Below, piece by piece: positions 1 through 8,757 of a DNA stretch of 64,000 nucleotides. Position numbers and translations under genes: made by a program. How positions within the stretch are numbered: position 1 is the stretch's first letter; each line of letters starts with the position of its first letter. The stretch is from Achromobacter sp. Bel (GTDB taxonomy: Bacteria; Pseudomonadota; Gammaproteobacteria; Burkholderiales; Burkholderiaceae_B). The DNA lies in NCBI RefSeq assembly GCF_012928505.1, contig NZ_JABBJN010000029.1, positions 20,460-84,459 on the forward strand, read 5' to 3'. The notes beneath the pieces are model-generated. The model saw only the letters and a list, made by a program, of their open reading frames with translations, searched no databases and had not been told where the DNA came from.

Positions 1-130
1 GAGCGCGGGCGACCGCGTGATCGTGGGCGGCGTCAACGCCGCCGTGCCTGGCCAGAAAGTCAGCGTGACCCCCCTGGTGCAGCCCAAGGTCGCGGCCGCT
101 GACGAGGCCTCGGTCCCTGTCGCGAACTGA
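1..130 (+). CDS. RND efflux periplasmic adaptor, C-terminal end (partial)
   Basis: Only the last 42 codons are in the window, reading in frame from base 2 to a TGA at 128-130. The segment GDRVIVGGVNAAVPGQKV is the usual end of the membrane-proximal domain of AcrA/MexA-type adaptors, followed by a short Ala/Val-rich tail. Such adaptors are inner-membrane-anchored periplasmic proteins that bridge the RND pump and the outer-membrane channel. The pump gene starts 40 bp downstream on the same strand and the channel gene follows, so this is the first gene of a three-gene efflux operon. The assignment rests on this context plus the short tail; the signal sequence and hairpin domain lie outside the window. 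Confidence 0.75.
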   Translation, partial: SAGDRVIVGGVNAAVPGQKVSVTPLVQPKVAAADEASVPVAN

Positions 131-170
131 CCGGCCGTCCGCGCCCCGCATGCCTTCCCAAGGATAGATC

Positions 171-3100
171 ATGTCCAAGTTTTTCATTGGCCGCCCCAAT
201 TTCGCGTGGGTGGTGGCCATCTTTATTTCGCTCGCCGGCCTGCTGGCGATCCCGTCGCTGCCGGTGTCGCAGTTTCCGGTGGTGGCGCCGCCCCAGGTGA
301 CCATCGCCGCCGTGTACCCGGGCGCATCCGCGTCGGTGCTGGTCGATTCGGTGACAAGCGTCATCGAAGAAGAGCTGAACGGCGTCAAGCACATGCTGTA
401 CTACGAGTCGTCCAGCAGCTCCAGCGGCAGCGCCGAAATCACCGTTACGTTCGAACCCGGCACGGACCCCGACCTGGCCCAGGTCGACGTGCAGAACCGC
501 ATCAAGAAGGCCGAAGCCCGCTTGCCGTCGGCAGTGACGCAGCAGGGCCTGCAAGTCGAGCAGGCCAGCTCCAACTTCCTGATGATCTACGCGCTGACCT
601 ACAAGGGCGACGACGCGCACAAGGACGTGGTGGGCCTGTCCGACTACGCAGCGCGCAACATCAATAACGAAATCCGCCGTGTGGACGGCGTGGGCAAGGT
701 GCAGTTCTTCGGCGCCGAAGCGGCCATGCGCGTGTGGATCGACCCGCAGAAGCTGCTGGGCCTGGGCCTGTCGGTGGCCGATGTCAACGCGGCCATCGCG
801 GCGCAGAACGTGCAGGTGCCGGCCGGCAGCTTCGGCAGCCGCCCCGGTTCGCCCGAACAGGAGCTGACGGCCACGCTGGCCGTGAAAGGCATGCTGGATT
901 CGCCGGATGAATTCGGCCGGATCGTGCTGCGCGCCAATGACGACGGCTCGTCCGTGCATTTGTCAGATGTGGCGCGCCTGGAAGTGGGCCGCCAGAGCTA
1001 CGATTTCGAAACGCGCCTGAACGGCAAGAAGTCGGTTGGCGCGGCGGTGCAGCTGGCGCCGGGCGCCAATGCGATCGATACGGTCAAGGCCGTGAAGGCG
1101 CGCCTGCAGGAGTTGTCCGCGTCGTTCCCCGAAGACGTCGCGTTTTCGGTGCCGTTCGATACGTCGCGTTTCGTCAGCGTGGCGATCGAAAAGGTGGTGC
1201 ACACGCTGCTTGAGGCGATGGTGCTGGTCTTCCTGGTGATGTTCCTGTTCCTGCAGAACATCCGCTATACGCTGATCCCGACGATCGTGGTGCCGGTGTG
1301 CTTGTTGGGCACCTTCGCCGTGATGTCCGTGCTGGGCTTCTCGGTGAACATGATGACCATGTTCGGCATGGTGCTGGCCATCGGCATCCTGGTGGACGAC
1401 GCCATCGTGGTGGTCGAAAACGTGGAACGCATCATGGCCGAAGAAGGCCTGCCGCCGCGCGAAGCCACGGTCAAGGCGATGGAGCAGGTGTCGGGCGCCA
1501 TCATCGGCATCACGCTGGTGCTGTCCGCCGTGTTCCTGCCGCTGGCCTTCATGAGCGGTTCGGTCGGTGTCATCTATCAGCAGTTCTCGCTGTCGTTGGC
1601 GGTGTCGATCCTGTTCTCGGGCTTCCTGGCGCTGACCTTCACGCCGGCGCTGTGCGCCACGTTTCTCAAGCCCATCCCCAAGGGTCACCATGATGAAAAG
1701 AAGGGATTTTTCGGCTGGTTCAACCGTCGCTTCAACCACCTGACCGCGCGCTTTGAAGCGCTGAATTCGCGGCTGGTCAAGCGCACCGGACGCTACATGG
1801 TGATCTACGTGGCGATCGTCGCGGTGCTGGGCGTGCTGTACGTGCGCGTGCCGGAATCCTTCGTGCCGCCGGAAGACCAGGGCTATGTCATTGTCGACAT
1901 GCAGCTGCCGCCGGGCGCCACCCATACCCGCACCGACAAGGTCGTGGCCGACGTCGAGCAGCATCTGATGTCCCTGGACGCCATGGGCGACGCCTTTACC
2001 GTGATGGGCTTCAGCTTTTCGGGAACGGGCCAGAATGCGGGCATCGCGTTTCCGACGCTGAAAGACTGGTCCGAACGCGGCAAGGGCCAGGCGGCCACCG
2101 ACGTCGCCGATAGCGTGAACGCGCGCTTTGCCGCCATCGACGACGGCACGGTCATGGCGGTCAATCCGCCGCCCATCGACGGCCTGGGCAACTCCGGCGG
2201 CTTCGCGCTGCGTCTGCAGGACCGCGGCGGCCTGGGGCGCGCAGCCCTGACGGACGCGCGCAACCAGTTGCTGGCCCGCGCCAACAGTTCGCCGGTGATC
2301 GCCTACGCCATGATGGAAGGCCTGGCCGACGCGCCGCAATTGCGCCTGGACATCGACCGCCAGAAGGCGGAAGCGTTGGGCATCGGGTTCGACACGATCA
2401 GCACGGCGATCTCGTCGGCCTACGGGTCCGCCACGATCAACGACTTTGCCAACGCCGGGCGCTTGCAGCGCGTAGTGGTGCAGGCGGACGTGCGCGACCG
2501 TATGACGCCGGAAAGCATCCTGATGCTGAACGTGCGCAACAAGTCGGGCGGGATGGTGCCGCTAAGCGCCTTCGTGCAGACCGACTGGGAGACCGGGCCG
2601 GTGCAGATATCGCGCTACAACGGCTATCCGGCGTTCAAGATCGCGGGCGACGCCATGCCCGGGCGCAGCACCGGCGAAGCGATGGCTGAAATCGAGCGCA
2701 TTGTGTCGGAGCTGCCCAACGGCATCGGCTATGAATGGACGGGCCTGTCCTACCAGGAGCGGTTCGCGGGGGCGCAGGCGCCGATGCTGTTCGCGCTGGC
2801 CTTCCTGGTCGTGTTCCTGCTGATGGTCGCCTTGTACGAAAGCTGGGCCATTCCCGCGTCGGTCATGCTGATCGTGCCGATCGGCGCGCTGGGATCGGTC
2901 CTGGCCGTGACGGTGCTGGGCATGTCGAACGACGTGTACTTCAAGGTTGGCCTGATCACCATCATCGGCCTGTCCGCCAAGAACGCGATCCTGATCGTGG
3001 AATTCGCCAAGAGCCTGCGCGAGCAAGGCCATTCGCTGATGGATTCCGCCATCCAGGCCGCCAAGCTGCGTTTCCGCCCCATCGTGATGACGTCGCTGGC

Positions 3101-3320
3101 GTTCATCCTGGGCGTGGTGCCCTTGGCGTTGGCCAGCGGCGCGGGCGCGGCCAGCCAGCGCGCGCTGGGCGTGGGCGTGATCGGCGGCATGCTGACCGCC
3201 ACGTTGCTGGGCGTGATCTTCGTGCCCATCTTTTTCGTGTGGGTGCTGTCTCTGGTGTCGAAGAAACGCGCCAAGCCGGCATCCGACGCCTTGCCGGCCC
3301 CCCGCACGGCCGAGGAATAG
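171..3320 (+). CDS. RND multidrug efflux pump, inner-membrane permease (AcrB/MexB-type, HAE1)
   Basis: Proton-driven trimeric pump of 1049 residues, the normal length for the AcrB family. It begins with the family N-terminus (FFIGRPNFAWVVAIFISLAG), has the first membrane helix at about 10-30, a periplasmic porter domain, a helix cluster at about 340-560, a second porter domain and a final helix cluster at about 870-1030. The proton-relay residues are present: Asp409-Asp410 in GILVDDAIVVVENV and Lys937 in GLSAKNAILIVEFAK. AAGGATAGATC sits just before the ATG. The outer-membrane channel gene starts 5 bp after the stop. The substrate range cannot be read from sequence; Achromobacter carries several such pumps (for example AxyABM), and I do not assign this one to a named system. 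Confidence 0.95.
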   Translation: MSKFFIGRPNFAWVVAIFISLAGLLAIPSLPVSQFPVVAPPQVTIAAVYPGASASVLVDSVTSVIEEELNGVKHMLYYESSSSSSGSAEITVTFEPGTDPDLAQVDVQNRIKKAEARLPSAVTQQGLQVEQASSNFLMIYALTYKGDDAHKDVVGLSDYAARNINNEIRRVDGVGKVQFFGAEAAMRVWIDPQKLLGLGLSVADVNAAIAAQNVQVPAGSFGSRPGSPEQELTATLAVKGMLDSPDEFGRIVLRANDDGSSVHLSDVARLEVGRQSYDFETRLNGKKSVGAAVQLAPGANAIDTVKAVKARLQELSASFPEDVAFSVPFDTSRFVSVAIEKVVHTLLEAMVLVFLVMFLFLQNIRYTLIPTIVVPVCLLGTFAVMSVLGFSVNMMTMFGMVLAIGILVDDAIVVVENVERIMAEEGLPPREATVKAMEQVSGAIIGITLVLSAVFLPLAFMSGSVGVIYQQFSLSLAVSILFSGFLALTFTPALCATFLKPIPKGHHDEKKGFFGWFNRRFNHLTARFEALNSRLVKRTGRYMVIYVAIVAVLGVLYVRVPESFVPPEDQGYVIVDMQLPPGATHTRTDKVVADVEQHLMSLDAMGDAFTVMGFSFSGTGQNAGIAFPTLKDWSERGKGQAATDVADSVNARFAAIDDGTVMAVNPPPIDGLGNSGGFALRLQDRGGLGRAALTDARNQLLARANSSPVIAYAMMEGLADAPQLRLDIDRQKAEALGIGFDTISTAISSAYGSATINDFANAGRLQRVVVQADVRDRMTPESILMLNVRNKSGGMVPLSAFVQTDWETGPVQISRYNGYPAFKIAGDAMPGRSTGEAMAEIERIVSELPNGIGYEWTGLSYQERFAGAQAPMLFALAFLVVFLLMVALYESWAIPASVMLIVPIGALGSVLAVTVLGMSNDVYFKVGLITIIGLSAKNAILIVEFAKSLREQGHSLMDSAIQAAKLRFRPIVMTSLAFILGVVPLALASGAGAASQRALGVGVIGGMLTATLLGVIFVPIFFVWVLSLVSKKRAKPASDALPAPRTAEE

Positions 3321-3325
3321 GACTC

Positions 3326-4807
3326 ATGATGCAAACCTCTTTCCCTTTGCGCCTTGGCGCCCTGGCCTTGAGCGCCGTACTGGCGGGATGCTCGCTGGCG
3401 CCCGTGCACCAGCGGCCCGACGCGCCGATCCCCGCGCAATATCCGTCGCAGTTCAATCAAGCGGCCGCGCCCGCCGCGCCGTCGGCGGCGGCCACGCTGG
3501 ATTGGCAGTCGTTCGTGACCGATGCGCCCTTGCGCCAGCTAGTGGCGCTGGCGCTTGAAAACAATCGGGACCTGCGCCAGGCCGTGCTGAACATCGAAGC
3601 GGCGCGGGCGCAGTACCGGATCGAACGCGCGGACCGCCTGCCGGGCATCAACGCCCAAGGCACGGGCACGCGCCAGCGGGTGCCGGGCGACTTGAGCAGC
3701 ACCGGCAGCGCCGGCGTGCAAAGCACCTATCAAGCCGGGATCGGGCTGACCTCCTTCGAGATCGACCTGTTCGGACGCGTGCGCAGCCTGTCGGACGCCG
3801 CGCTGCAGGAATACCTGGCTACCGAGGAAACCGCTCACAGCACCCGAATCAGCCTGGTCGCCGAGGTGATCCAGGCGTATCTGACCCGCGACAGCGCGCA
3901 GCGCCGCCTGCTGGTCACGCGCCAGACGCTGGCCAGCCGCGAATCGTCGCTGGCGCTGACGTCCAAGCGGCGTCAGGCCGGCGCGGCCACGGCGCTGGAC
4001 TACCAGGAAGCGCTGGGCTTGACCGAGCAGGCGAGGGCGGAACTGGAACGCATGGACCGCGATGTGCGCCAGGCCGGCAATGCGCTGGCCTTGCTGGTGG
4101 GCGTGAACGACCTGGGCCCCTACCTGCCGCAGCAATTGGCGACGTCGCCCGTGCTGCTGCAAGAGATCGCGGCGGGCGCGCCCTCCGAACTGCTGGAGCG
4201 CCGGCCCGACATCTTGGCCGCCGAACATCAGCTGCAGGCCCGCAACGCCAGCATCGGCGCGGCCCGCGCGGCGTTTTTCCCCAGCATTTCGCTGACCGGC
4301 CTGTTTGGCTCTTCCAGTGCCGACCTGTCCAACCTGTTCGACGGGGGCCAGCGCGCCTGGTCATTCACGCCGCAGATCACGCTGCCGATCTTCGCGGGCG
4401 GCCGCAACACCGCCAATCTGGACCTGTCCCACGTGCGCAAGGACATCGCGGTGGCGGCGTACGAAAAGACCATCCAGACGGCGTTCAAGGAAGTGGCCGA
4501 CGCGCTGGCCGCCACCGATACGCTGCGGCGCGAAGAGGCATCGCGGCGCGCGCTGGCCGAGTCCAGCCAGGAGGCCATGCGTCTGTCCGAAGCCCGCTAC
4601 CGCGGCGGCGTGGACAGCCACCTTCGCTACCTGGACGCCCAGCGCAGCGCGTTCACCGACCAGTTGAGCTACATCGAGGTCAGCACCCAGCGCCAGATCG
4701 CGCTGGCGACTTTGTTCAAGGCGCTGGGCGGCGGATGGCCGGGCGCGCGGCCTGCGGCAGGCGCGCAGCCGGTTGACGCGGTGCCGGACGGCATCGGGGA
4801 GGGGTGA
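3326..4807 (+). CDS. RND efflux outer-membrane channel lipoprotein (OprM/NodT family)
   Basis: 493 residues, typical for OprM-type channels, which trimerise into a beta-barrel plus periplasmic alpha-tunnel and complete the efflux tripartite complex. There is a lipoprotein signal with lipobox LAGC at about residues 20-23, followed by SLAPVHQRPDAP, the usual start of the mature protein. Two repeated outer membrane efflux protein domains follow. The stretches ELLERRPDILAAEHQLQARNASIGAARAAFFP and FAGGRNTANLD are family hallmarks, given here only as positions of interest around residues 290-370. The start codon is one of two adjacent ATGs (3326 or 3329), 5 bp after the pump stop codon, so translational coupling is likely. 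It ends the efflux operon; the following DNA is A/T-rich. Confidence 0.93.
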   Translation: MMQTSFPLRLGALALSAVLAGCSLAPVHQRPDAPIPAQYPSQFNQAAAPAAPSAAATLDWQSFVTDAPLRQLVALALENNRDLRQAVLNIEAARAQYRIERADRLPGINAQGTGTRQRVPGDLSSTGSAGVQSTYQAGIGLTSFEIDLFGRVRSLSDAALQEYLATEETAHSTRISLVAEVIQAYLTRDSAQRRLLVTRQTLASRESSLALTSKRRQAGAATALDYQEALGLTEQARAELERMDRDVRQAGNALALLVGVNDLGPYLPQQLATSPVLLQEIAAGAPSELLERRPDILAAEHQLQARNASIGAARAAFFPSISLTGLFGSSSADLSNLFDGGQRAWSFTPQITLPIFAGGRNTANLDLSHVRKDIAVAAYEKTIQTAFKEVADALAATDTLRREEASRRALAESSQEAMRLSEARYRGGVDSHLRYLDAQRSAFTDQLSYIEVSTQRQIALATLFKALGGGWPGARPAAGAQPVDAVPDGIGEG

Positions 4808-4824
4808 TTTAGCTCTATTTTAAA

Positions 4825-4857
4825 AAATCTCGATAAAATGTATTGACGTCGAGATTT
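4825..4857 (+). promoter_or_regulatory. Inverted repeat around a -35-like box upstream of the Bug gene
   Basis: AAATCTCGA at 4825-4833 is repeated in inverse as TCGAGATTT at 4849-4857, with 15 bases between. TTGACG, a good sigma-70 -35 hexamer, lies at 4843-4848 inside the structure, and a weak -10 (TTATCG, 4865-4870) follows after 16 bases. The stretch is strikingly A/T-rich for this genome. It looks like an operator over a promoter for the Bug gene starting at 4949. No regulator gene lies next to it, so the cognate protein is unknown. Confidence 0.5.
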
Positions 4858-4948
4858 ATGCTGCTTATCGTAGAAAAAAAGCGCCGCCAGGTAGCCGGCT
4901 GCCATTCCCTGGCGTTACGCCGGCGGCAGGCGCACGAGGAGACAAGCA

Positions 4949-6025
4949 GTGATACGTCCATGCGACAGCCGGCCGTGCCGGCGCCTATCCCGCGCGGCGT
5001 CCCCGCGCGCCGGGAAGATGCCGTCGGCCCGCGAGGGCGGGGTCTTGCGCTCCTGGCTACGGCGAGCCTGGCGCGGTCTGGCGGCTTGCGCCGTGCTGGC
5101 GGCGGGCGTGCCGGCCCAGGCAGCGGACTGGCCCGCCCGGCCGATGACCATCGTGGTCAACGGGGGCCCGGGTAGCTTGCCTGACCTGTTCGCGCGGCCG
5201 CTGGCCGAGCGGCTGCACCACGCTTTCGGCCAGCCCGTCGTCGTCGAAAACAAGCCCGGCGCCGGCGGCCTGTTGGCGATGCAGCAGCTTAAGTCAGCGC
5301 CGCCCGACGGGTATACGCTGGCCTTGGTCACGAACGCCCACCTCGTCTGGAATCCCTATATTTTTCCCGCGCTGACGTATGACCCGGTCCGCGACGTCGT
5401 GCCGGTCAGCCCCTTGGCGGTCATCCCCATGGCGCTGACGGTCAACGACAAGGTGCCGGCGCAGTCGCTGGCGCAATTGTTCGCGCTGGCCCGCCAGCAG
5501 CCGGGCCGGCTGAACTATGCGTCCTCGGGCAACGGCAGTCCGCCGCACGTGCTGTTCGAAATGCTGCGCGAACAGGCCGGCGTCGACATCATGCACGTGC
5601 CATTCAAGACGGGCACCGGCGCGCTGAATTCGGTGCTGGCCGGCGACACGCAGATGTACTTCGCCGGCACTGCGCTGGTCGAACCCATGGTCAAGGAAGG
5701 GCGCTTGCGCGCGTTGGCCATCAGCGATGCCGTGCCCGACGCCGCCTTCGGCCGCGCGCCGACGTTGGCGCAGCAGGACTTCCGCGGCTTCGAAGGCGCA
5801 GTGTGGCTGGGGGTGGCGGCGCGCGCCGGCACGCCCGAGCCCATCGTCCAACGCCTGAACGCCGAGATCGGCCGCGCGCAGCAGGACGGCGCCATGCGCC
5901 AGATGTACGCCAACCACGGTTCGCTGCCGTACCATCTGGAGGCCAGCGCCTTCGCCCGACGGGTTGCCGACGAGCGCGAGGCCACGGGCCCTGTGCTGCG
6001 CAAGCTGGGCATCAAGCCCGATTGA
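4949..6025 (+). CDS. Bug-family tripartite tricarboxylate transporter substrate-binding protein
   Basis: Periplasmic solute-binding protein of the TctC/Bug family, which captures small carboxylates or other organic solutes. A GTG start at 4949 is chosen because AGGAGA lies 6-12 bases upstream; an in-frame ATG at 5018 has no such site. The N-terminal extension (about 45 residues, very Arg-rich) precedes a hydrophobic stretch and an AQA-type cleavage site near residue 58, longer than a usual signal peptide. The core has the family pattern: WPARPMTIVVNGGPGSLPD, VVVENKPGAGG, PPDGYTL, LNYASSGNGSPPH, HVPFKTGTGA and a late KLGIKPD end. An M20 amidohydrolase follows 64 bp later on the same strand, which suggests uptake of an amide or amino-acid conjugate (inference). 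Confidence 0.9.
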   Translation: MIRPCDSRPCRRLSRAASPRAGKMPSAREGGVLRSWLRRAWRGLAACAVLAAGVPAQAADWPARPMTIVVNGGPGSLPDLFARPLAERLHHAFGQPVVVENKPGAGGLLAMQQLKSAPPDGYTLALVTNAHLVWNPYIFPALTYDPVRDVVPVSPLAVIPMALTVNDKVPAQSLAQLFALARQQPGRLNYASSGNGSPPHVLFEMLREQAGVDIMHVPFKTGTGALNSVLAGDTQMYFAGTALVEPMVKEGRLRALAISDAVPDAAFGRAPTLAQQDFRGFEGAVWLGVAARAGTPEPIVQRLNAEIGRAQQDGAMRQMYANHGSLPYHLEASAFARRVADEREATGPVLRKLGIKPD

Positions 6026-6089
6026 TCCTCCTCCTTTCCCTCCAACCCTGGAATCAACGGCGCCCTACGGGGCGCCGGCACCGGTAGCC

Positions 6090-7289
6090 ATGAACCTGAT
6101 TGAAGAGATTGTTGAACACGCCCCCGCCATCCGGGACATCCGGCGCGACATCCACGCCCACCCTGAACTGGCGTTCGAGGAAAACCGCACCGCGCAACGG
6201 GTAGCCGAGCTGCTGGAGGGCTGGGGCATTGAGTTGCACCGCGGCTTCGGCAAGACCGGGCTGGTGGGCGTGATCCGCAACGGCACCTCGGCGCGCACGC
6301 TGGGGTTGCGCGCCGACATGGACGCATTGCCGATGCAGGAGGCGAACCAGTTCGCGCATGCCAGCAAGCACGCGGGCGTGATGCACGCCTGCGGCCACGA
6401 CGGCCACACCGCCATGTTGCTGGGCGCGGCCCAGTATCTGGCGCGCCATCGTAATTTCGACGGCACCGTCTACCTGATTTTCCAGCCGGCCGAAGAGCGC
6501 GGCGGCGGCGCGCGCGAGATGATGCGCGACGGCCTGTTCGAGCGATTTCCGATGGAGGCCGTGTTCGGCATGCACAACATGCCCGGCATCCCGGAGGGCT
6601 GTTTCGCGTCGTCGCCCGGCCCCGTGCTGGCGTCCAACAGCGAATTCCACGTGACGATACGCGGCAAGGGCGGCCATGCGGCCATGCCGCACCTGGCCGT
6701 CGATCCCATACCGGCGGCGGGCCAGATGATCGAAGCGTTCCAGACCATCATCAGCCGCAACAAGAAGCCGCTGGAGACGGCCGTCATCTCCGTGACCACG
6801 TTGCGGGCGGGCGAGGCCGTCAACGTCATCCCCGACACCTGCGAACTGGGCGGCACGGTGCGCGCTTACACGGCCGAAACGCTGGACCTGATCGAGCGGC
6901 GCATGGGCGAGGTGGCGCATCACGTGGCGGCCATGTTCGGCGCCGAATGCGAATTCGTCTTCACGCGCCACTATCCGTCGACGATCAACCACGAGGCCGA
7001 GACGGCCTTCATGCGCGACGCGCTGGCCCAGGTGGTCGGCGTCGAGCGGCTGCTGGCGCAGACGCCCATCATGGCGGCGGAAGACTTTTCCTTCATGCTG
7101 GAAGCGGTGCCCGGCAGCTATTGCTTCATCGGCAACGGCGAAGGCGGCCATCGCGAAATTGGCCACGGCGAGGGGCCGTGCCTGGTCCACAACACCAGCT
7201 ATGACTTCAACGACGCGCTGTTGCCGATAGGCGCCAGCGCGTTCGTAAAGCTGGCCGAGGCCTGGTTCGCGCGGCCGCCGCGCGCCTGA
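6090..7289 (+). CDS. M20-family amidohydrolase (hippurate hydrolase / IAA-amino-acid hydrolase type)
   Basis: 399-residue cytosolic metallo-amidohydrolase that removes an acyl group from an N-acyl amino acid or similar amide. The ATG at 6090 begins MNLIEEIVEHAPAIRDIRRD, the normal family start. Metal-site motifs are present: RADMDALPM near residue 73, HACGHDGHTAMLLGAA near 98, and the catalytic PAEERGGGA (Glu-Glu) near 133. The dimerisation lid domain follows (around 180-300) and the late metal ligand region AAEDFSFMLEAVPG is near 330. No signal peptide. It is co-directional with the upstream Bug gene, 64 bp apart, and converges on the MFS gene. The true substrate is unknown; hippurate-like compounds are only the family default. 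Confidence 0.92.
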   Translation: MNLIEEIVEHAPAIRDIRRDIHAHPELAFEENRTAQRVAELLEGWGIELHRGFGKTGLVGVIRNGTSARTLGLRADMDALPMQEANQFAHASKHAGVMHACGHDGHTAMLLGAAQYLARHRNFDGTVYLIFQPAEERGGGAREMMRDGLFERFPMEAVFGMHNMPGIPEGCFASSPGPVLASNSEFHVTIRGKGGHAAMPHLAVDPIPAAGQMIEAFQTIISRNKKPLETAVISVTTLRAGEAVNVIPDTCELGGTVRAYTAETLDLIERRMGEVAHHVAAMFGAECEFVFTRHYPSTINHEAETAFMRDALAQVVGVERLLAQTPIMAAEDFSFMLEAVPGSYCFIGNGEGGHREIGHGEGPCLVHNTSYDFNDALLPIGASAFVKLAEAWFARPPRA

Positions 7290-7328
7290 GGCGGCGGCCG
7301 CGCCTGATCCTTCGGCGCCGCGCCGCGC

Positions 7329-8681
7329 TCAGGCCTTGCGCAAGCCGGTGCGGGCCAGCGGTGGCGCCGTTTGGCTGGCAGGTTGGCTGGCGGGTTCCTC
7401 CGCCGGCCGGCCGCGTCCGATCAGCCATGCGCACAGCGCCGACACCCCCCCGGCAAAGAGCACGTACAGGCAGATCAGCCAAGGCTGGCCGCCACCGGTC
7501 TTGAGTAGGGCGGTGGCGATGATGGGCGTGATACCGGACGCGAAGATGCCCGAGAACTGATAGACGAATGAGATGCCGGTGTAGCGCACCTTGGCGTCGA
7601 AGAGCTCGCAGAACAGGGCGGCCTCGGGGCCATAGATGGCCGCGTAGAAGATGCCGAAGGGGATGATGATGGCCAGCCAGATCAGCATCACGCTGCCCTC
7701 GCTGTTCAGCATCAGCCAGAAGCCCGGGAAGGACGCCGCGGCGGTGATGAGCGATCCCCAGAAATAGACGCGCGCGCGGCCGATGCGGTCGGACAGACGG
7801 CCGAAGAACGGGATGAAGAAGCACATCACCAGGGCTGCCGCCATCACGCCGGTCAGCGCCTCGGTCCGCGTGATCTGCACCGTCTGCGTCAGGTACGAGA
7901 TCGAGAACACGCCGAATACATTGAAGAACACGCCGTCGATATAGCGGGCGCCCATGCCCTTGAAGACGTTGCCGGGGTAGCGCTTGAGCATGTCGAAAAA
8001 CGGGATGCGGCTTTCGGCGTTGCTTTCCTTGACGGCGGTGAACTCGGGCGTTTCCTTGATGTTCAGCCGGATGTACATGCCCACCAACACCATGGCCGCA
8101 GACGCCAGGAAGGCGATGCGCCAGCCCCAGGCCATGAACTGCGCGTCCGTCAGCAGGGTGGACAGCAGTGCCACGGTGCCAGACGCCAGGCACAGGCCGA
8201 TCGCCAGCCCGATCTGCGGCAGCGACGCGTAGAAGCCCTTTTTGCCCGGCGGCGCGTATTCATAAGCCATCAGCACCGCGCCGCCCCATTCGCCGCCCAG
8301 GCCGATGCCCTGGAACACGCGCAGCAGCAGCAACAGGATGGGCGCCCAGACGCCGATGCTGTCGTAGGTGGGCACCAGGCCGATCAGGAACGTGGACACG
8401 CCCATGATCATCAACGTCATCACCAGCATGCTTTTGCGGCCGATGCGGTCGCCGAAATGGCCGAAGATCAGGCCACCCAGCGGCCGCGTCACGAAGCCCA
8501 CCGCGAACGTGGTGTAGGCCAACATGGTCGAGACCAGCGGGTCGCCCGTGGGAAAGTACAGCTTGTTGAACACGATGCCCGCCACGACGCCGTAGAGGAA
8601 AAAGTCGTACCACTCGATCGTGGCGCCGATCAGCGACGCGGTGACGACACGGCGTACCGCGGCTTCATTTTGCTTGGCCAT
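7329..8681 (-). CDS. MFS transporter, metabolite:H+ symporter (MHS) family
   Basis: 450 residues with about twelve membrane helices. N-terminal RRVVTASLIGATIEWYDFFLYG and GHFGDRIGRKSML are signatures of the MHS group (ShiA, KgtP, ProP-like), which import organic acids or compatible solutes with protons. The conserved RVFQGIGLGGEWGGAVLM is also present near residue 125. The ATG at 8681 is selected over an upstream in-frame ATG because AAGGAG lies 7 bases ahead of it. It lies 76 bp downstream of the GMC oxidoreductase gene on the same strand, so transporter and dehydrogenase probably share a transcript and a substrate. The substrate is not predictable from sequence. Confidence 0.93.
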   Translation of the reverse strand: MAKQNEAAVRRVVTASLIGATIEWYDFFLYGVVAGIVFNKLYFPTGDPLVSTMLAYTTFAVGFVTRPLGGLIFGHFGDRIGRKSMLVMTLMIMGVSTFLIGLVPTYDSIGVWAPILLLLLRVFQGIGLGGEWGGAVLMAYEYAPPGKKGFYASLPQIGLAIGLCLASGTVALLSTLLTDAQFMAWGWRIAFLASAAMVLVGMYIRLNIKETPEFTAVKESNAESRIPFFDMLKRYPGNVFKGMGARYIDGVFFNVFGVFSISYLTQTVQITRTEALTGVMAAALVMCFFIPFFGRLSDRIGRARVYFWGSLITAAASFPGFWLMLNSEGSVMLIWLAIIIPFGIFYAAIYGPEAALFCELFDAKVRYTGISFVYQFSGIFASGITPIIATALLKTGGGQPWLICLYVLFAGGVSALCAWLIGRGRPAEEPASQPASQTAPPLARTGLRKA

Positions 8682-8757
8682 TCCAGTCTCCTTTGATGGG
8701 GGGGCGGGGCACTCTGCGTTGCCGCTCGCCATGCTTTCCTGCGGGGTTTCTTACGCG

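Noticed and set aside
963..2339. Long minus-strand open frame (458 codons) opposite the RND pump gene
   Set aside because: It is very rich in His, Arg and Gln with no domain, and lies fully opposite a perfectly conserved pump gene. Antisense frames stay open in GC-rich genes; treated as a shadow.
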